The notes beneath the pieces were generated by a model. The model was given only the letters and a program-made list of their open reading frames with translations. It had not been told where the DNA came from and did not search any database. Positions 17,733-26,533 of a stretch of 51,567 bases of DNA are shown here, piece after piece. The DNA is from JBCCTJ01 sp039198585 (GTDB lineage: Bacteria; Bacteroidota; Bacteroidia; Cytophagales; Amoebophilaceae). Position numbers and translations under genes: made by a program. The DNA lies in the NCBI GenBank assembly GCA_039198585.1, contig JBCCTJ010000001.1:1-51567 (forward strand), given 5' to 3'. Position 1 is the stretch's first letter. Every line of letters begins with the position of its first letter.

Positions 17733-17963
17733 TTATTTAGCCAATACTTGATTTGCAATAAGGTCTGGAAGGACTTTTTCATTAATTTCGTCTAATCCCA
17801 TTCCAAGTTTTTGACCAAGTAACTCAAGGTTATTTACATCATTTGAACTTATACCAAAAGATACTTGGAAGTCATTTTCAGGAATGACCACATCATCATC
17901 ATATGGCAAGGAGTTACTGCCATTGATAAATAATGCTGCTGCCAATAAAATTGATTTAATCAT
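17733..17963 (-). CDS. Small secreted protein of unknown function
   Basis: 76 residues. MIKSILLAAALFINGSNS has the form of a signal peptide (Lys, hydrophobic core, small residues before the cut at about 18). The mature part of about 58 residues is acidic, with a DDDVVIPENDF stretch followed by two predicted short helices (NNLELLGQKLGMGLDEINEK and VLPDLIANQVLAK). It has its own strong terminator downstream (17671-17722) and a 650-bp gene-free region upstream, so it is probably expressed alone. I do not recognise the family. The clean signal sequence and the terminator support a real gene. Confidence 0.6.
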   Translation of the reverse strand: MIKSILLAAALFINGSNSLPYDDDVVIPENDFQVSFGISSNDVNNLELLGQKLGMGLDEINEKVLPDLIANQVLAK

Positions 17964-18614
17964 ATTTATAAAGTTTAAAGGTTAAATTTCGATTTCATTA
18001 TAATACCCTTTTCAAAAAAATAAATGAATTTATGATATAATGTATTACTTATAACATATATGTAGTGATATATGAAGAAAAAATAACTAAAAAAGTCAAT
18101 TGTATTTTTTAGCTACCCACAGGGTTATGCTGATCTAACATACGCTTAAAAAAGCAATATTGTTCTCTCGTATTACTTTATTGCAATAATCTAAAAATGC
18201 TATCAAGACCAACCTCTTTTGTATAGTTAAATATATTGCAAGGAATAGCTTGATCGTGCTAAAAAATCTAAAAATAACCATATAGAAATAACACCCAGTT
18301 GGCTCAAAAGGTATAAAAGTTAGATGCTTAACACAAATAATATAGAGTTCCTTATTCGTGAATGAAATTGAAAAATAAGCAATTTTTTTTCTTGACTACT
18401 TTAAGTAATACTTGCCGTTCATATTTTTAAAGTAGTAATTTATATCTAAAAAACTATAAAAATTGATTGATTCTTAAAATTTTGTTTTAGTTCCAATTAC
18501 CTCTTTCAGGTAACCTATGAACCTTGCTTTGTAAATGTAACTACATTTATTATTGACTAGCAATCTAGACCATTATACTGTATACCCAAAAGAGAGGTTT
18601 ACTACCATAAAGCG
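17964..18614. other. Gene-free AT-rich region
   Basis: No reading frame or RNA gene is supportable here. The sequence is very AT-rich with short stop-filled frames on both strands. No IS terminal sequence or MITE-like repeat block was recognised. It may hold the promoter of the 76-residue gene. Confidence 0.4.
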
Positions 18615-18688
18615 TGGGCGATACTGGATTTGAACCAGTGACCTCCTCGATGTCAACGAGGCACGCTAAACCGCTGCGCCAATCACCC
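18615..18688 (-). tRNA. tRNA-Val (anticodon GAC)
   Basis: A 74-nt cloverleaf on the minus strand: acceptor GGGTGAT paired with ATCGCCC (one G-T), D arm GCGC/GCGT, anticodon arm CCTCG-TTGACAT-CGAGG, T arm ACTGG-TTCAAAT-CCAGT, discriminator A. CCA is not encoded. A promoter-like element lies 28 bases upstream. Confidence 0.93.
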
Positions 18689-18715
18689 TTTGATTTTTTT
18701 ATAGAAAACCTGACA

Positions 18716-18747
18716 CAAATATAGGTTAATTCTACTTGTGCTAAAAA
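18716..18747 (-). promoter_or_regulatory. Candidate tRNA-Val promoter
   Basis: TATATTTG (18716-18723 on the minus strand) is an exact TAnnTTTG match. TTTTT (18743-18747) lies 19 bases upstream, where the -33 TTG is expected. The -7 box is 28 bases from the tRNA 5' end, the same distance as for tRNA-His. Confidence 0.45.
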
Positions 18748-19326
18748 TTAACGTTTCTATTATTCGGGCAAAAAAATCATAGCATCAAAAAGAAATGCAA
18801 ATAACGCAAAATGGGCAAACGAGCAACATAACTAAATCGGAAACGGGTAGCTTGCATAACTATAGGTTAAGAAAAAAGAACAAACAACTACCGCTATTTC
18901 AGCAGAATAGTAACAGACAGTGGATACGAAAGGGCTATAAAATATATATTCTAGCACGCATATTACTCAAAGAGGTAGACGGTTTCACTACTTAGTAGTA
19001 TCATAAAGCAGAAAAATTTAGCTTTGGATAAAAGTATATTTCGACCAAAAATAAAAGCAATTAAAATATTACGTATCTTCAAAAAAGATTTCCGAAACCT
19101 TTTATACCCTCATACGATTAAACCTTAGATGTTTGGAAGACTCATAAGCATGCGGAAAAATTTTGAGAGCTAGATCAGGCAAAAAAAATAGGGAGTAATC
19201 GGGAGTCTAATCTAAGTATGCATTACGCCTTCTTATTTCATTTTGATTTGTTTGTTAAGTAATTTTAGTATACTTTTATATCTGAATAATTTAACTGCAA
19301 TTTTATAACTTTTAAACCATTTTATT
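18748..19326. other. Region with one doubtful 66-codon frame
   Basis: A 66-codon frame on the plus strand (18795-18995) begins MQITQNGQTSN and is rich in Lys, Arg, Gln and Asn. It has no hydrophobic pattern or recognisable motif and no promoter-like element close by. It may be a chance frame or the remnant of a decayed gene. The remaining bases up to the cysteine-repeat gene are AT-rich with nothing recognisable. Confidence 0.3.
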
Positions 19327-20463
19327 ATGTTCAAATTTTTTACTCTAAGTTTCTTTTTGCTAAGCTATCTATTTGATGGAGGAGATACATTAAATTGTAC
19401 TAGTAACGTTGTGGACAATAGTGGTGTAGTAGGCGCTAAGGCAGCTTCAGTTATGAAAACCGATGGAACCATATATGCTACTTATTTTGATTTCACAAGC
19501 GGAGACCAAAAAACATGGTTTGTCAATTGTCAAGATGAAGACTGTATTACAAATACTAAGACCAATTTAAACTCACCCCCAGGAGTACTAGAAGCAGGTA
19601 ACAGCCTTGGAATCAAATCAGATGGATATGCGATCATAGCTTCCCAAGTTAGATTTGCTTCACGCTTCAATCGCTTACAAGTAACTGAATGTCATGATGC
19701 AGATTGTTCCTCTAATACCAAAACTCCCATAGGAAGTCTTTATGGTGGAAGCTATATCTCTTTAGCCATGAGAAGTGATAACACAGCAGTATTAACTAAT
19801 TATAACATTGTGTTTGGAAAAACATTAGATATTGTTTCCTGCTTAAATACAGCTTGTTCACTTAATGATGAAGTTACCGTGGATAGTACCATAGAAACAG
19901 GTAGACATGCTGCTCTTCGACTTGATAGTAATGGTAATCCAGTTATTGTCTATCGAGGTCCAGGTGCTAATAATTTAAGATATGCAGTATGCGGAAATAG
20001 CGATTGTACATCAGGCAATATCATTAAAACAATCCCTGGTACAGCTAATCTAGGTGACTATAACTCTTTCTTCTTAGATAACAATAATGTTGCTACTATC
20101 ACAACCTATGATTTCAGCTTATATGAATTTGTTGTTGTCTTTTGTGCTAATAGCTTATGTACCTCAGCAACTACTACTAGCGTAGGTGGCCCGTTTAGTG
20201 GACAATTTACCTCGGTAGTATCAGATAGTACCAACTCAGGCCAAGCTGCTGCTACCTATGTAAACTTGTATGAAGACAAACTTAACATAGCACAGTGTGA
20301 TAGTTCAGATTGTACAAACAATACCATTAGTATAGTAGATAATTCCACATTCAGCGGATCATTCAACACATTGCATCAAAGCCCTGTTACTGACAATTTC
20401 GTTGTTTCTTATCATATTCAAGAAGAAGACAATGAATCTTTCAACGTAGCTGTTTGCTCATAA
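19327..20463 (+). CDS. Secreted protein with repeated Cys-x4-Cys modules
   Basis: 378 residues. A hydrophobic signal sequence (2-17) is followed by six full modules of about 50-60 residues and a truncated seventh. Each ends in a Cys-x4-Cys pair: NCQDEDC, ECHDADC, SCLNTAC, VCGNSDC, FCANSLC and QCDSSDC, with a last VCS at the C-terminus. Between pairs are beta-strand-like stretches and Gly/Asn/Asp/Ser turns, usually with a SLxxxSDG-like segment before a strand. The count and strand pattern suggest a beta-propeller or a stacked beta structure held by one disulfide per repeat. It would be outside the cytoplasm, on the surface or released. The specific function is unknown. It has no operon partner and a strong terminator follows. 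Confidence 0.75.
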   Translation: MFKFFTLSFFLLSYLFDGGDTLNCTSNVVDNSGVVGAKAASVMKTDGTIYATYFDFTSGDQKTWFVNCQDEDCITNTKTNLNSPPGVLEAGNSLGIKSDGYAIIASQVRFASRFNRLQVTECHDADCSSNTKTPIGSLYGGSYISLAMRSDNTAVLTNYNIVFGKTLDIVSCLNTACSLNDEVTVDSTIETGRHAALRLDSNGNPVIVYRGPGANNLRYAVCGNSDCTSGNIIKTIPGTANLGDYNSFFLDNNNVATITTYDFSLYEFVVVFCANSLCTSATTTSVGGPFSGQFTSVVSDSTNSGQAAATYVNLYEDKLNIAQCDSSDCTNNTISIVDNSTFSGSFNTLHQSPVTDNFVVSYHIQEEDNESFNVAVCS

Positions 20464-20503
20464 GTATAGGAATATAGCCCTTATTGTTTTTCATATTATT
20501 GTG

Positions 20504-20546
20504 AACTAAAAAAGCTAGAACAGTCACTGTTCTAGCTTTTTTAGTT
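20504..20546. terminator. Terminator hairpin after the cysteine-repeat gene
   Basis: AACTAAAAAAGCTAGAACAGT (20504-20524) and its exact complement (20526-20546) form a 21-bp stem around a one-base centre, with the T-run inside the descending arm. It lies 40 bases after the stop at 20463. Confidence 0.88.
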
Positions 20547-20615
20547 TAAACAAGATTGTAGCATATGGCCGTTTTATCTAAAACTAACTTATCTTGCGGT
20601 ATCACTTCATTAAAT

Positions 20616-21266
20616 ATGACCAAAAAAAAACGATATCAAACTTTCGTTGAATACTTTAGTCATCATATGCCTGATGCAACTACAGAACTCAAGTACAATA
20701 CTTCGTTTGAACTTTTGGTAGCGGTTATTCTTAGTGCACAATGCACTGATAAGCGGATCAACCAAATCACACCTCCCTTATTCAGGGATTTCCCTAGCCC
20801 AAAAGCCATGGCAGATCAAACACCTGCTATTCTTTTCCCTTATATTAAGTCTGTATCTTATCCTTATTCAAAGGCCACTTATTTAGTTAATATGGCACGC
20901 ATACTGACAGAAAAATGGAACGGTATCATTCCAGCAAGTCGCAAGCTTTTAGAACAACTGCCTGGAGTAGGTAGAAAAACAGCCAATGTAATCTTGTCTG
21001 TTGTATACGAACAGCCTGCTATGCCTGTCGATACGCATGTAATTAGAGTAAGTAAAAGGTTAGGACTTGTTAGTAATCAAGCATTAACCCCCCTATCAAT
21101 AGAAAAAGAACTCGTAAAAAATTTGCCTACACAATATATAATAAGGGCACATCACTGGCTTATTCTGCATGGTCGCTATGTATGTTTAGCAAGAAAGCCA
21201 CGTTGTGCTAGCTGTCCTTTAAAAAGTTGGTGTTTGTATTACGAAACAATGAACACTAACGCATAA
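20616..21266 (+). CDS. nth: Endonuclease III (DNA glycosylase/AP lyase)
   Basis: 216 residues from ATG 20616. An in-frame ATG at 20565 would add 17 residues that have no counterpart in the family. The core shows SFELLVAVILSAQCTDKRIN, the helix-hairpin-helix LPGVGRKTANVIL with the catalytic Lys, and MPVDTHVIRVSKRLGL with the catalytic Asp. The [4Fe-4S] site C-x6-C-x2-C-x5-C lies in CLARKPRCASCPLKSWC near the C-terminus. It removes oxidised pyrimidines and cuts the AP site in base excision repair. The gene lies between a terminator and the convergent traR/dksA-like gene. Confidence 0.95.
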   Translation: MTKKKRYQTFVEYFSHHMPDATTELKYNTSFELLVAVILSAQCTDKRINQITPPLFRDFPSPKAMADQTPAILFPYIKSVSYPYSKATYLVNMARILTEKWNGIIPASRKLLEQLPGVGRKTANVILSVVYEQPAMPVDTHVIRVSKRLGLVSNQALTPLSIEKELVKNLPTQYIIRAHHWLILHGRYVCLARKPRCASCPLKSWCLYYETMNTNA

Positions 21267-21293
21267 AAAAATAAAACTTATTTGATTTCTAAT

Positions 21294-21662
21294 TTATACT
21301 CTATTTTGTTTCGCTATAATAGAATGAGTAGTATGAGGAACTAACTTGAGGCGATCTTTAGGAATTAATTCTCCTGTCTTAGCGCAAATGCCATAAGTTC
21401 CTTTCTCTATTCTTTTCAAGGCTTCTTCCAGTTTTTGAATAAACTTTTCTTGCCTACGAATTTGATAATTCAAGCTTTCTCTCTCCTCAACTTCAGGACT
21501 TTCTTCTAAACTCTGAATTTTGATCTTGCCTTGACTATCACTTCTCATACGCAAGTTATCTCGGTAAGTTGCAACCTCTTTTTTGGCCACTGCCAGTTTA
21601 TTTAATATAATTTCACGAAATTCTTGTAGTTCTTTAGGGGAATAACCTTCACTAATGTGCAT
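21294..21662 (-). CDS. TraR/DksA-family protein
   Basis: 122 residues. An N-terminal coiled-coil hairpin (about 10-85; heptads of Leu/Ile with Glu/Arg/Gln) leads to the zinc-finger-like region GTYGICAKTGELIPKDRLKLVPHTTHSI (about 87-115 with spacing as in the family). Only one of the four zinc Cys is kept, as in many Bacteroidota members of this group. DksA-type proteins enter the secondary channel of RNA polymerase and modulate initiation. The loss of Cys means the fold is stabilised differently. It is the last gene of a likely gatB-gltX-this operon, 61 bases after gltX. Whether it binds polymerase is inferred from family. Confidence 0.85.
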   Translation of the reverse strand: MHISEGYSPKELQEFREIILNKLAVAKKEVATYRDNLRMRSDSQGKIKIQSLEESPEVEERESLNYQIRRQEKFIQKLEEALKRIEKGTYGICAKTGELIPKDRLKLVPHTTHSIIAKQNRV

Positions 21663-21723
21663 AATGTATTTGTTTGTAAACTATATTAACAAATTACAAA
21701 ATTTTTTCTACTAAAAAAGAGAA

Positions 21724-23244
21724 CTACAAGACAAGCTGCAACCTCTTGAGTGTAGTTCTTAAGCCAAGCACATACATAATATCAGCTAAATGAGGACCTT
21801 TATTTCTTCCTGTTAAAACTAATCGCAGTAAAGGCATCACTTGCTTAGGAGTAATTTCGCTTCTTTTAAGCTGATTTTTAAGTAAACTTTGAATAACTTC
21901 AGAAGACCAATTAGCTATACTAGTAAGTTGCTTTGCCAAGCTCTGTAAAAAAGTAAGAGCATTTAGATCAGTTTTTGATTTCCACAAAGTATTGTGTAAC
22001 AAACTAGGCTCCTGAAAAAAATAACTTCCTTCTTCCCAAAAACTTTCTGGAAAAGTAACACGCTCTTTCAATAAATCACATACCTGAGCACTATATGCCA
22101 AGCTAGCTTCTATATTTTTTTCTTGAAGTACAGGGAGTAAGTAGCGTTGTGCTAAAATATTGCTTGGAATAGATTTTAAATGTTCTTGATTGAACCAGCG
22201 CGCTTTAATAATATCAAGTCGAACCCCTGCCTTTTTAAGTCTTTCTAGTGAAAAAGCCTTAATGAGCTCATCTCGTTGGTAAACCTCCTTGTTATTATCC
22301 GCATGCCAACCCAAAAGACTCAAAAAATTAATGACTGCTTGTGGTAAGTATCCAGCTTCACGAAAACCAGGAGCCACAAGAGAAGTAATAGGATCTTTCC
22401 AGTTAAGTGGGAAAATAATCGTATCATTTTTTTCAGCAAAACGCTTACTCAGTTTCCCTTGTCCATCACTTCTTAGGAGAAGAGGTAAGTGAGCAAACAT
22501 AGGAGGATTCCAGCCAAATGCCTGATATAGTAAGACGTGAATTGGTGTAGAAGGCAGCCACTCTTCTCCCCGAATAACATGGGTTATTTTCATCAAGTGG
22601 TCATCTACAATATTGGCTAAGTGATAAGTAGGCATGCCATCTGACTTAAATAAAACCTTGTCATCAAGTGTATTGCCCTGCACTTCAATCCAGCCTCTTA
22701 CTACATCTTTGAATTTCACCTTTTCTTTAGGGTTAATTTTCATGCGCACAACATAGGGTTCACCAGCTTTCAACTTTTCGGCTGTTTGCTGAGGAGGTAA
22801 TGTCAAAGAATTACTCATTTGCATCCGTGTAATAGCATTATAGGCTGGAGCAGCTACTCCTAGCTTTTTTTGCCTCTCACGCATACTATTTAGCTCTTCA
22901 GGCGTATCAAAAGCATAGTATACTTGACCAGATTCTAGTAGCTTTTTGATATAGCATACATAAATTGTCTTTCTCTCTGATTGACGATAAGGGCCATAGT
23001 TGCCCCCCTTTTCAGGTCCTTCATCTGGGATTAGGCCTAGCCAGGTTAGTGACTCTTTGATGTATTTTTCACTGCTTGGTACGAATCTATTTTGGTCAGT
23101 ATCTTCTATACGCAACAAGAATTCCCCTCCCCATTTTTTGGCAAATAAATAGTTATAAAGGGCCGTGCGGATTCCTCCAATGTGGAGAGGTCCTGTAGGA
23201 CTGGGTGCGAAGCGCACACGTACTTTTTGAGGAGTATCAATCAT
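21724..23244 (-). CDS. gltX: Glutamyl-tRNA synthetase
   Basis: 506 residues, the usual class I GluRS length. The HIGH motif is in PSPTGPLHIGGIRTALYNYL (about 14-33). DLLLRIEDTD-type sequence (FLLRIEDTDQNR) follows. YHLANIVDDHLMKITHVIRGEEWL is the conserved catalytic core segment. The KMSKS motif appears as KLSKR (about 258-262). The C-terminal anticodon-binding helical domain runs from about 340. The enzyme charges tRNA-Glu, and in organisms with GatCAB it may also mischarge tRNA-Gln. It directly follows gatB (4-base gap), which fits that pathway. Confidence 0.96.
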   Translation of the reverse strand: MIDTPQKVRVRFAPSPTGPLHIGGIRTALYNYLFAKKWGGEFLLRIEDTDQNRFVPSSEKYIKESLTWLGLIPDEGPEKGGNYGPYRQSERKTIYVCYIKKLLESGQVYYAFDTPEELNSMRERQKKLGVAAPAYNAITRMQMSNSLTLPPQQTAEKLKAGEPYVVRMKINPKEKVKFKDVVRGWIEVQGNTLDDKVLFKSDGMPTYHLANIVDDHLMKITHVIRGEEWLPSTPIHVLLYQAFGWNPPMFAHLPLLLRSDGQGKLSKRFAEKNDTIIFPLNWKDPITSLVAPGFREAGYLPQAVINFLSLLGWHADNNKEVYQRDELIKAFSLERLKKAGVRLDIIKARWFNQEHLKSIPSNILAQRYLLPVLQEKNIEASLAYSAQVCDLLKERVTFPESFWEEGSYFFQEPSLLHNTLWKSKTDLNALTFLQSLAKQLTSIANWSSEVIQSLLKNQLKRSEITPKQVMPLLRLVLTGRNKGPHLADIMYVLGLRTTLKRLQLVL

Positions 23245-23248
23245 AAGT

Positions 23249-24700
23249 TTAAGATTCTAGTTTCTTTTTCAAGAGTTTAGCTGTTTCTTGAGGATTAGCT
23301 TTTTGATGACTTATACGCATAATTTCGCCCATAAAAAAACCTAAAAGCCCCTTTTTACCACTTTGATAGGCAGCTACCTTATCAGGATAAGCAGCCATAA
23401 CCTCTTCAATCCAATCTAGAAGCCTACCTTGATTTTTTGTTTGGACCCACCCTTGCGCTTGTGCAATGGTAGCAGGATCCCCATCAGGATTTCCTATTAG
23501 AAGAGGAAACAGCTGTAAAGTGGCTAAAGAAAAACTAATGACTTCATCTGCTATCATATTAGCCAAAGCTACTATCTGATCTGAGGTGACACCAAGCTCT
23601 CGCATAGTCAACTTTTCTTGGTTAAGATATGCCTTAACAGGCCCTATAATCAAGTTGGCTATGATTTTATGATGAACACATTGTTGTGCTATTGCCTCAA
23701 AAAAAAGTCCGATCGACTTATCCTCTGTTAGCACTACTGCATCAGCAGGAGGAAGTTTATAATCATCAATAAGTTTGTGATAAAGCTGGTGAGGAAGAAT
23801 AGGCATGGCTTCATTGATTGCGATCAACTTCTCTTCTGATATAACAATTGGGCTAATATCTGGTTCTGGGAAATAACAGTAGTCAGTCAACCCTTCCTTA
23901 GTACGCTGCCACGTAGTCATATTCTTAATAGGATCATATGCTCTCGTTTCAGACATAACTACTCCTCCACGTTGGTAGATGGCTGACTGACGCTTTATTT
24001 CATGACTAGCTGCCAATCTCACATGACGCATAGAATTGAGATTTTTAATTTCTACTTTAGTATTGAGCTCACTACTTTCTTCTGGTCTTACAGATACATT
24101 AACATCACATCTCAAAGATCCTTCCTCCATATTACCATCAGAAATATCAAGGTACCGCACCAAACGTCGCAATGCCATTAAAAGAGTGTAAGCTTCTTCG
24201 GGTGTCTGGAGTACTGGCTTTGTTACTACTTCTATCACAGGTGTCCCAGCCCTATCATAGTTGATCAGTGTTACCCCTGCACTAGGAGCATGAATAGACT
24301 TCCCAGTATCTTCTTCTATATGAATTCTCTCTAATGCAATCTTTTTTTCTCCATTTTTAGTTGGAATCACGATATATCCCCCACGGCATATGGGAGTTGC
24401 ATCCTGTGTAATTTGAAAGCCTTTAGGAAGATCTGGATAATAGTAGTTTTTGCGCGCAAAATAATTTTCACGCACAACTTGAGATTCACATGCTAAACCC
24501 ATCATAAGAGCATAGTTAATCGCCTTTTTATTAGGCTGTGGAAGTGTACCTGGGTGTGCCAAAGTAATAGGACTTGTATAGCTATTAGGTGGTTCTCCAT
24601 AAGTAACAGCTTCAGGTGAAAACATTTTTCTTTGTGTCTTCAGCTGCATATGTATTTCTAGCCCTATAGTAGCTATGTAATTAGTTTCTCTTGTACTCAT
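23249..24700 (-). CDS. gatB: Asp-tRNA(Asn)/Glu-tRNA(Gln) amidotransferase subunit B
   Basis: 483 residues. The N-terminus IGLEIHMQLKT is the GatB signature (family form IGLEvHvqLxT). Next are NSYTSPITLAHPGTLPQPN, the segment YFPEPDISPI (family form YRYFPEPDLpP) and the GatB/Yqey C-terminal domain. With GatA and GatC (not in the window) it converts Glu-tRNA(Gln) or Asp-tRNA(Asn) to the correct amide form. gltX starts 4 bases after its stop. A TAnnTTTG-like box (TACTTTTG, complement of 24722-24729) lies upstream with no clear -33 partner. Confidence 0.95.
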   Translation of the reverse strand: MSTRETNYIATIGLEIHMQLKTQRKMFSPEAVTYGEPPNSYTSPITLAHPGTLPQPNKKAINYALMMGLACESQVVRENYFARKNYYYPDLPKGFQITQDATPICRGGYIVIPTKNGEKKIALERIHIEEDTGKSIHAPSAGVTLINYDRAGTPVIEVVTKPVLQTPEEAYTLLMALRRLVRYLDISDGNMEEGSLRCDVNVSVRPEESSELNTKVEIKNLNSMRHVRLAASHEIKRQSAIYQRGGVVMSETRAYDPIKNMTTWQRTKEGLTDYCYFPEPDISPIVISEEKLIAINEAMPILPHQLYHKLIDDYKLPPADAVVLTEDKSIGLFFEAIAQQCVHHKIIANLIIGPVKAYLNQEKLTMRELGVTSDQIVALANMIADEVISFSLATLQLFPLLIGNPDGDPATIAQAQGWVQTKNQGRLLDWIEEVMAAYPDKVAAYQSGKKGLLGFFMGEIMRISHQKANPQETAKLLKKKLES

Positions 24701-25011
24701 TTTACAACTATTATCTAACTACAAAAGTAACTACTTTCACTAAGTAATGAGTATAGCACTTGATTTTATGAGTCGATATTAAAAATATGAATACCTCATA
24801 GAGTATTCAATTACTACCAGTACTTAGTTGTTACGACTCTAACTTGATTAAATAAAGCCATTGATAAAAAAGTAATTGTTGACTATAGCCTAATGCAAAA
24901 TTAATTTACAAAAAACTAGCATTCCGTAAGTAAAAAAACTAGCAAGTATTTTTAAACGAAAAGAATAAGTAATCCTTTGACTCATCAAAAATCATCCTCT
25001 TATCAATTCTA
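24701..25011. other. Divergent spacer between gatB and tRNA-His
   Basis: No gene is seen. It contains the putative gatB -7 box (24722-24729) and a possible nested hairpin: GAGTCG (24770-24775) pairs with CGACTC (24834-24839), and inside it GAATAC (24789-24794) pairs with GTATTC (24803-24808). The stems are short and may be chance. Confidence 0.3.
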
Positions 25012-25041
25012 TTGTAAATTTTGAAAAAACAGCTATCTTTG
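25012..25041 (+). promoter_or_regulatory. Candidate tRNA-His promoter
   Basis: TTG (25012-25014), 19 bases, then TATCTTTG (25034-25041), an exact match to the Bacteroidota consensus and spacing. The tRNA starts 28 bases after the -7 box. Confidence 0.6.
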
Positions 25042-25068
25042 TGTCCGTAATTATTATTATACAATAAT

Positions 25069-25143
25069 GGTGATTGTAGCTCAGTTGGTTAGAGCACTGG
25101 TTTGTGGTACCAGGGGTCGCGGGTTCGAATCCCGTCTGTCACC
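25069..25143 (+). tRNA. tRNA-His (anticodon GTG)
   Basis: A cloverleaf with the extra G-1 (25069) facing C73 that marks histidine tRNAs. Acceptor GTGATTG/CTGTCAC, D arm GCTC/GAGC, anticodon arm CTGGT-TTGTGGT-ACCAG, T arm GCGGG-TTCGAAT-CCCGT. The following CA bases complete a genomic CCA, possibly by chance. nusB starts 147 bases downstream on the same strand. Confidence 0.94.
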
Positions 25144-25290
25144 CACGATACAGCTTCCTAAAAGTAAACAAGCTATTTCTAGCTAACCTAAATAAAGCAG
25201 TCTTCCTTTTTTAACTACATGAAAAGCATTGGAAATAGTTTACTAATATTTGTATTACATTGATCTTCTTTTTAATCACATTATCTATTT

Positions 25291-26208
25291 ATGAATTCAA
25301 TTTTCAGCAGAAGAGTAGTCAGAATCAAAGCCATGCAACACTTGTATGCCTATTATCTACATAAAAATGTAGCTTCTCAAGCTCTAGAAGACAAAGAAAA
25401 AAGTGCTGAAGGCTTGTTTGAAAAGGAAGTGCATCAAATACAAAAAAATATATATGCTATTTTAGACTTACTAATACAATGGCAACAAGTTGCTATAATC
25501 GATGATCAAGAAGTAAGAAATAGGCTAAAAAGTAGAATACTTGACAACCAAGACATTAAGCTGATAACAACAACTGCGTTTTATCAGGAATTCTTGAAAA
25601 AGTATGGCCGCTATTGGGAGTACGAAACTGCTCAGCTTATTTATTATCAGTCTATTAAACCGAAAAAAAAATTTTGCAAAACGAAGCTACCGTCAGCAAG
25701 CGAAGAAAGTAAAGATTTAATAGAAACATTGGTTAAAAAGATCTTTTTTAAAGAAGATAGTATACAACGAGAAATGGCTACTAGGGACCGTAACTGGAGT
25801 GAGAATAAACTTATTGCTAAGTCTTTTTTTTCTTCCTTCTTAAAAAAATGGCTTAAAAATAGGGACGAAGGGTCTCATCTACTCTCTTTTCCTGCCAGCT
25901 TAGAAGAAAATTTGTTTTTTGTCACACTCATACAAAAAACAAAACAAGAATGTGATCGATATACACATTGGATTAAGCAAAATACTCATAACTGGGATCT
26001 CAATCGAATTACACTTTTAGATCAAGTATTAGTACAGCTAGCCCTAACAGAAATTCTCTACCTTCAAGAAATTGATCCTAGTATATCTATTAATGAATAC
26101 TTAGAAATAGCAAAAACCTATAGTACATCTAAGAGCCACATTTTTATTCATGGTCTCTTAGATTCTTTCATTAAAAATACTAGTAAAAAATGGGACTCAG
26201 TAGACTAG
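25291..26208 (+). CDS. nusB: Transcription antitermination factor NusB (long Bacteroidota form)
   Basis: 305 residues, about twice the length of E. coli NusB but usual for Bacteroidota. The N-terminus FSRRVVRIKAMQHLYAYYLH (family form RRxAREaAlqxLYqxe) and the C-terminal DLNRITLLDQVLVQLALTEILYLQEIDPSISINEYLEIAK (shown in family form as D-x-R-xDx-IL-xAxxEll with INExVExAK) are diagnostic, here at about 245-285. The middle (about 70-230) is a Lys-rich insert specific to this group. NusB binds boxA of rRNA leaders with NusE and supports antitermination. No partner gene is adjacent. It is convergent with the RING gene across an IS junkyard. Confidence 0.88.
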   Translation: MNSIFSRRVVRIKAMQHLYAYYLHKNVASQALEDKEKSAEGLFEKEVHQIQKNIYAILDLLIQWQQVAIIDDQEVRNRLKSRILDNQDIKLITTTAFYQEFLKKYGRYWEYETAQLIYYQSIKPKKKFCKTKLPSASEESKDLIETLVKKIFFKEDSIQREMATRDRNWSENKLIAKSFFSSFLKKWLKNRDEGSHLLSFPASLEENLFFVTLIQKTKQECDRYTHWIKQNTHNWDLNRITLLDQVLVQLALTEILYLQEIDPSISINEYLEIAKTYSTSKSHIFIHGLLDSFIKNTSKKWDSVD

Positions 26209-26347
26209 AGCAGCAAGTGTCATGTGTTCGTCAAAATCTTAGGAGGCACTTTCCCAAAAGCATTGATTGATATCATTTACCTAGATCGCTATGGAGAAAC
26301 AACTGGTATTGCCTATTCAAGTATTGAAAGATCAGTTGGAAGAATAC

Positions 26348-26480
26348 AAAACTGTAAGAATCATGAAAAAATAGCTCTATAGGCGATTCTATTAACATTT
26401 TTTTAGATAAAAATAGTTGATCAAAACTATAAAAATACCAGAAAATGAGAAAAAATAAAGAAAATAATTTTACCTATTCT
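26348..26480 (-). repeat. MITE-like intergenic repeat, partial copy D (inverted)
   Basis: The stretch shares ordered blocks with copy C in the same orientation: AATCATGAAAAAA, TATTAACAT, TAGATAAAAAT and AATTTTACCT. The terminal repeat with TCAGAAGTAG is missing, so it is truncated. Just before it, 26230-26390 carries a broken frame (KALIDIIYLDRYGETTGIAY) that I do not recognise and that may be the tail of another transposase. Confidence 0.55.
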
Positions 26481-26533
26481 AATTCGAAGTATAATCTAAA
26501 CTTTGTCTAAGGAAAATTTAACCTTAGGCATTA

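Noticed and set aside
18795..18995. A 66-codon plus-strand frame (MQITQNGQTSN)
   Set aside because: No motif, signal sequence or clear promoter; composition is low-complexity and basic. It could be a chance frame, so it is mentioned only as doubtful.
24770..24839. Nested short inverted repeats in the gatB/tRNA-His spacer as a riboswitch or T-box
   Set aside because: Stems are only six base pairs and AT-rich, no T-box or specifier motif is seen, and Bacteroidota rarely use T-boxes.
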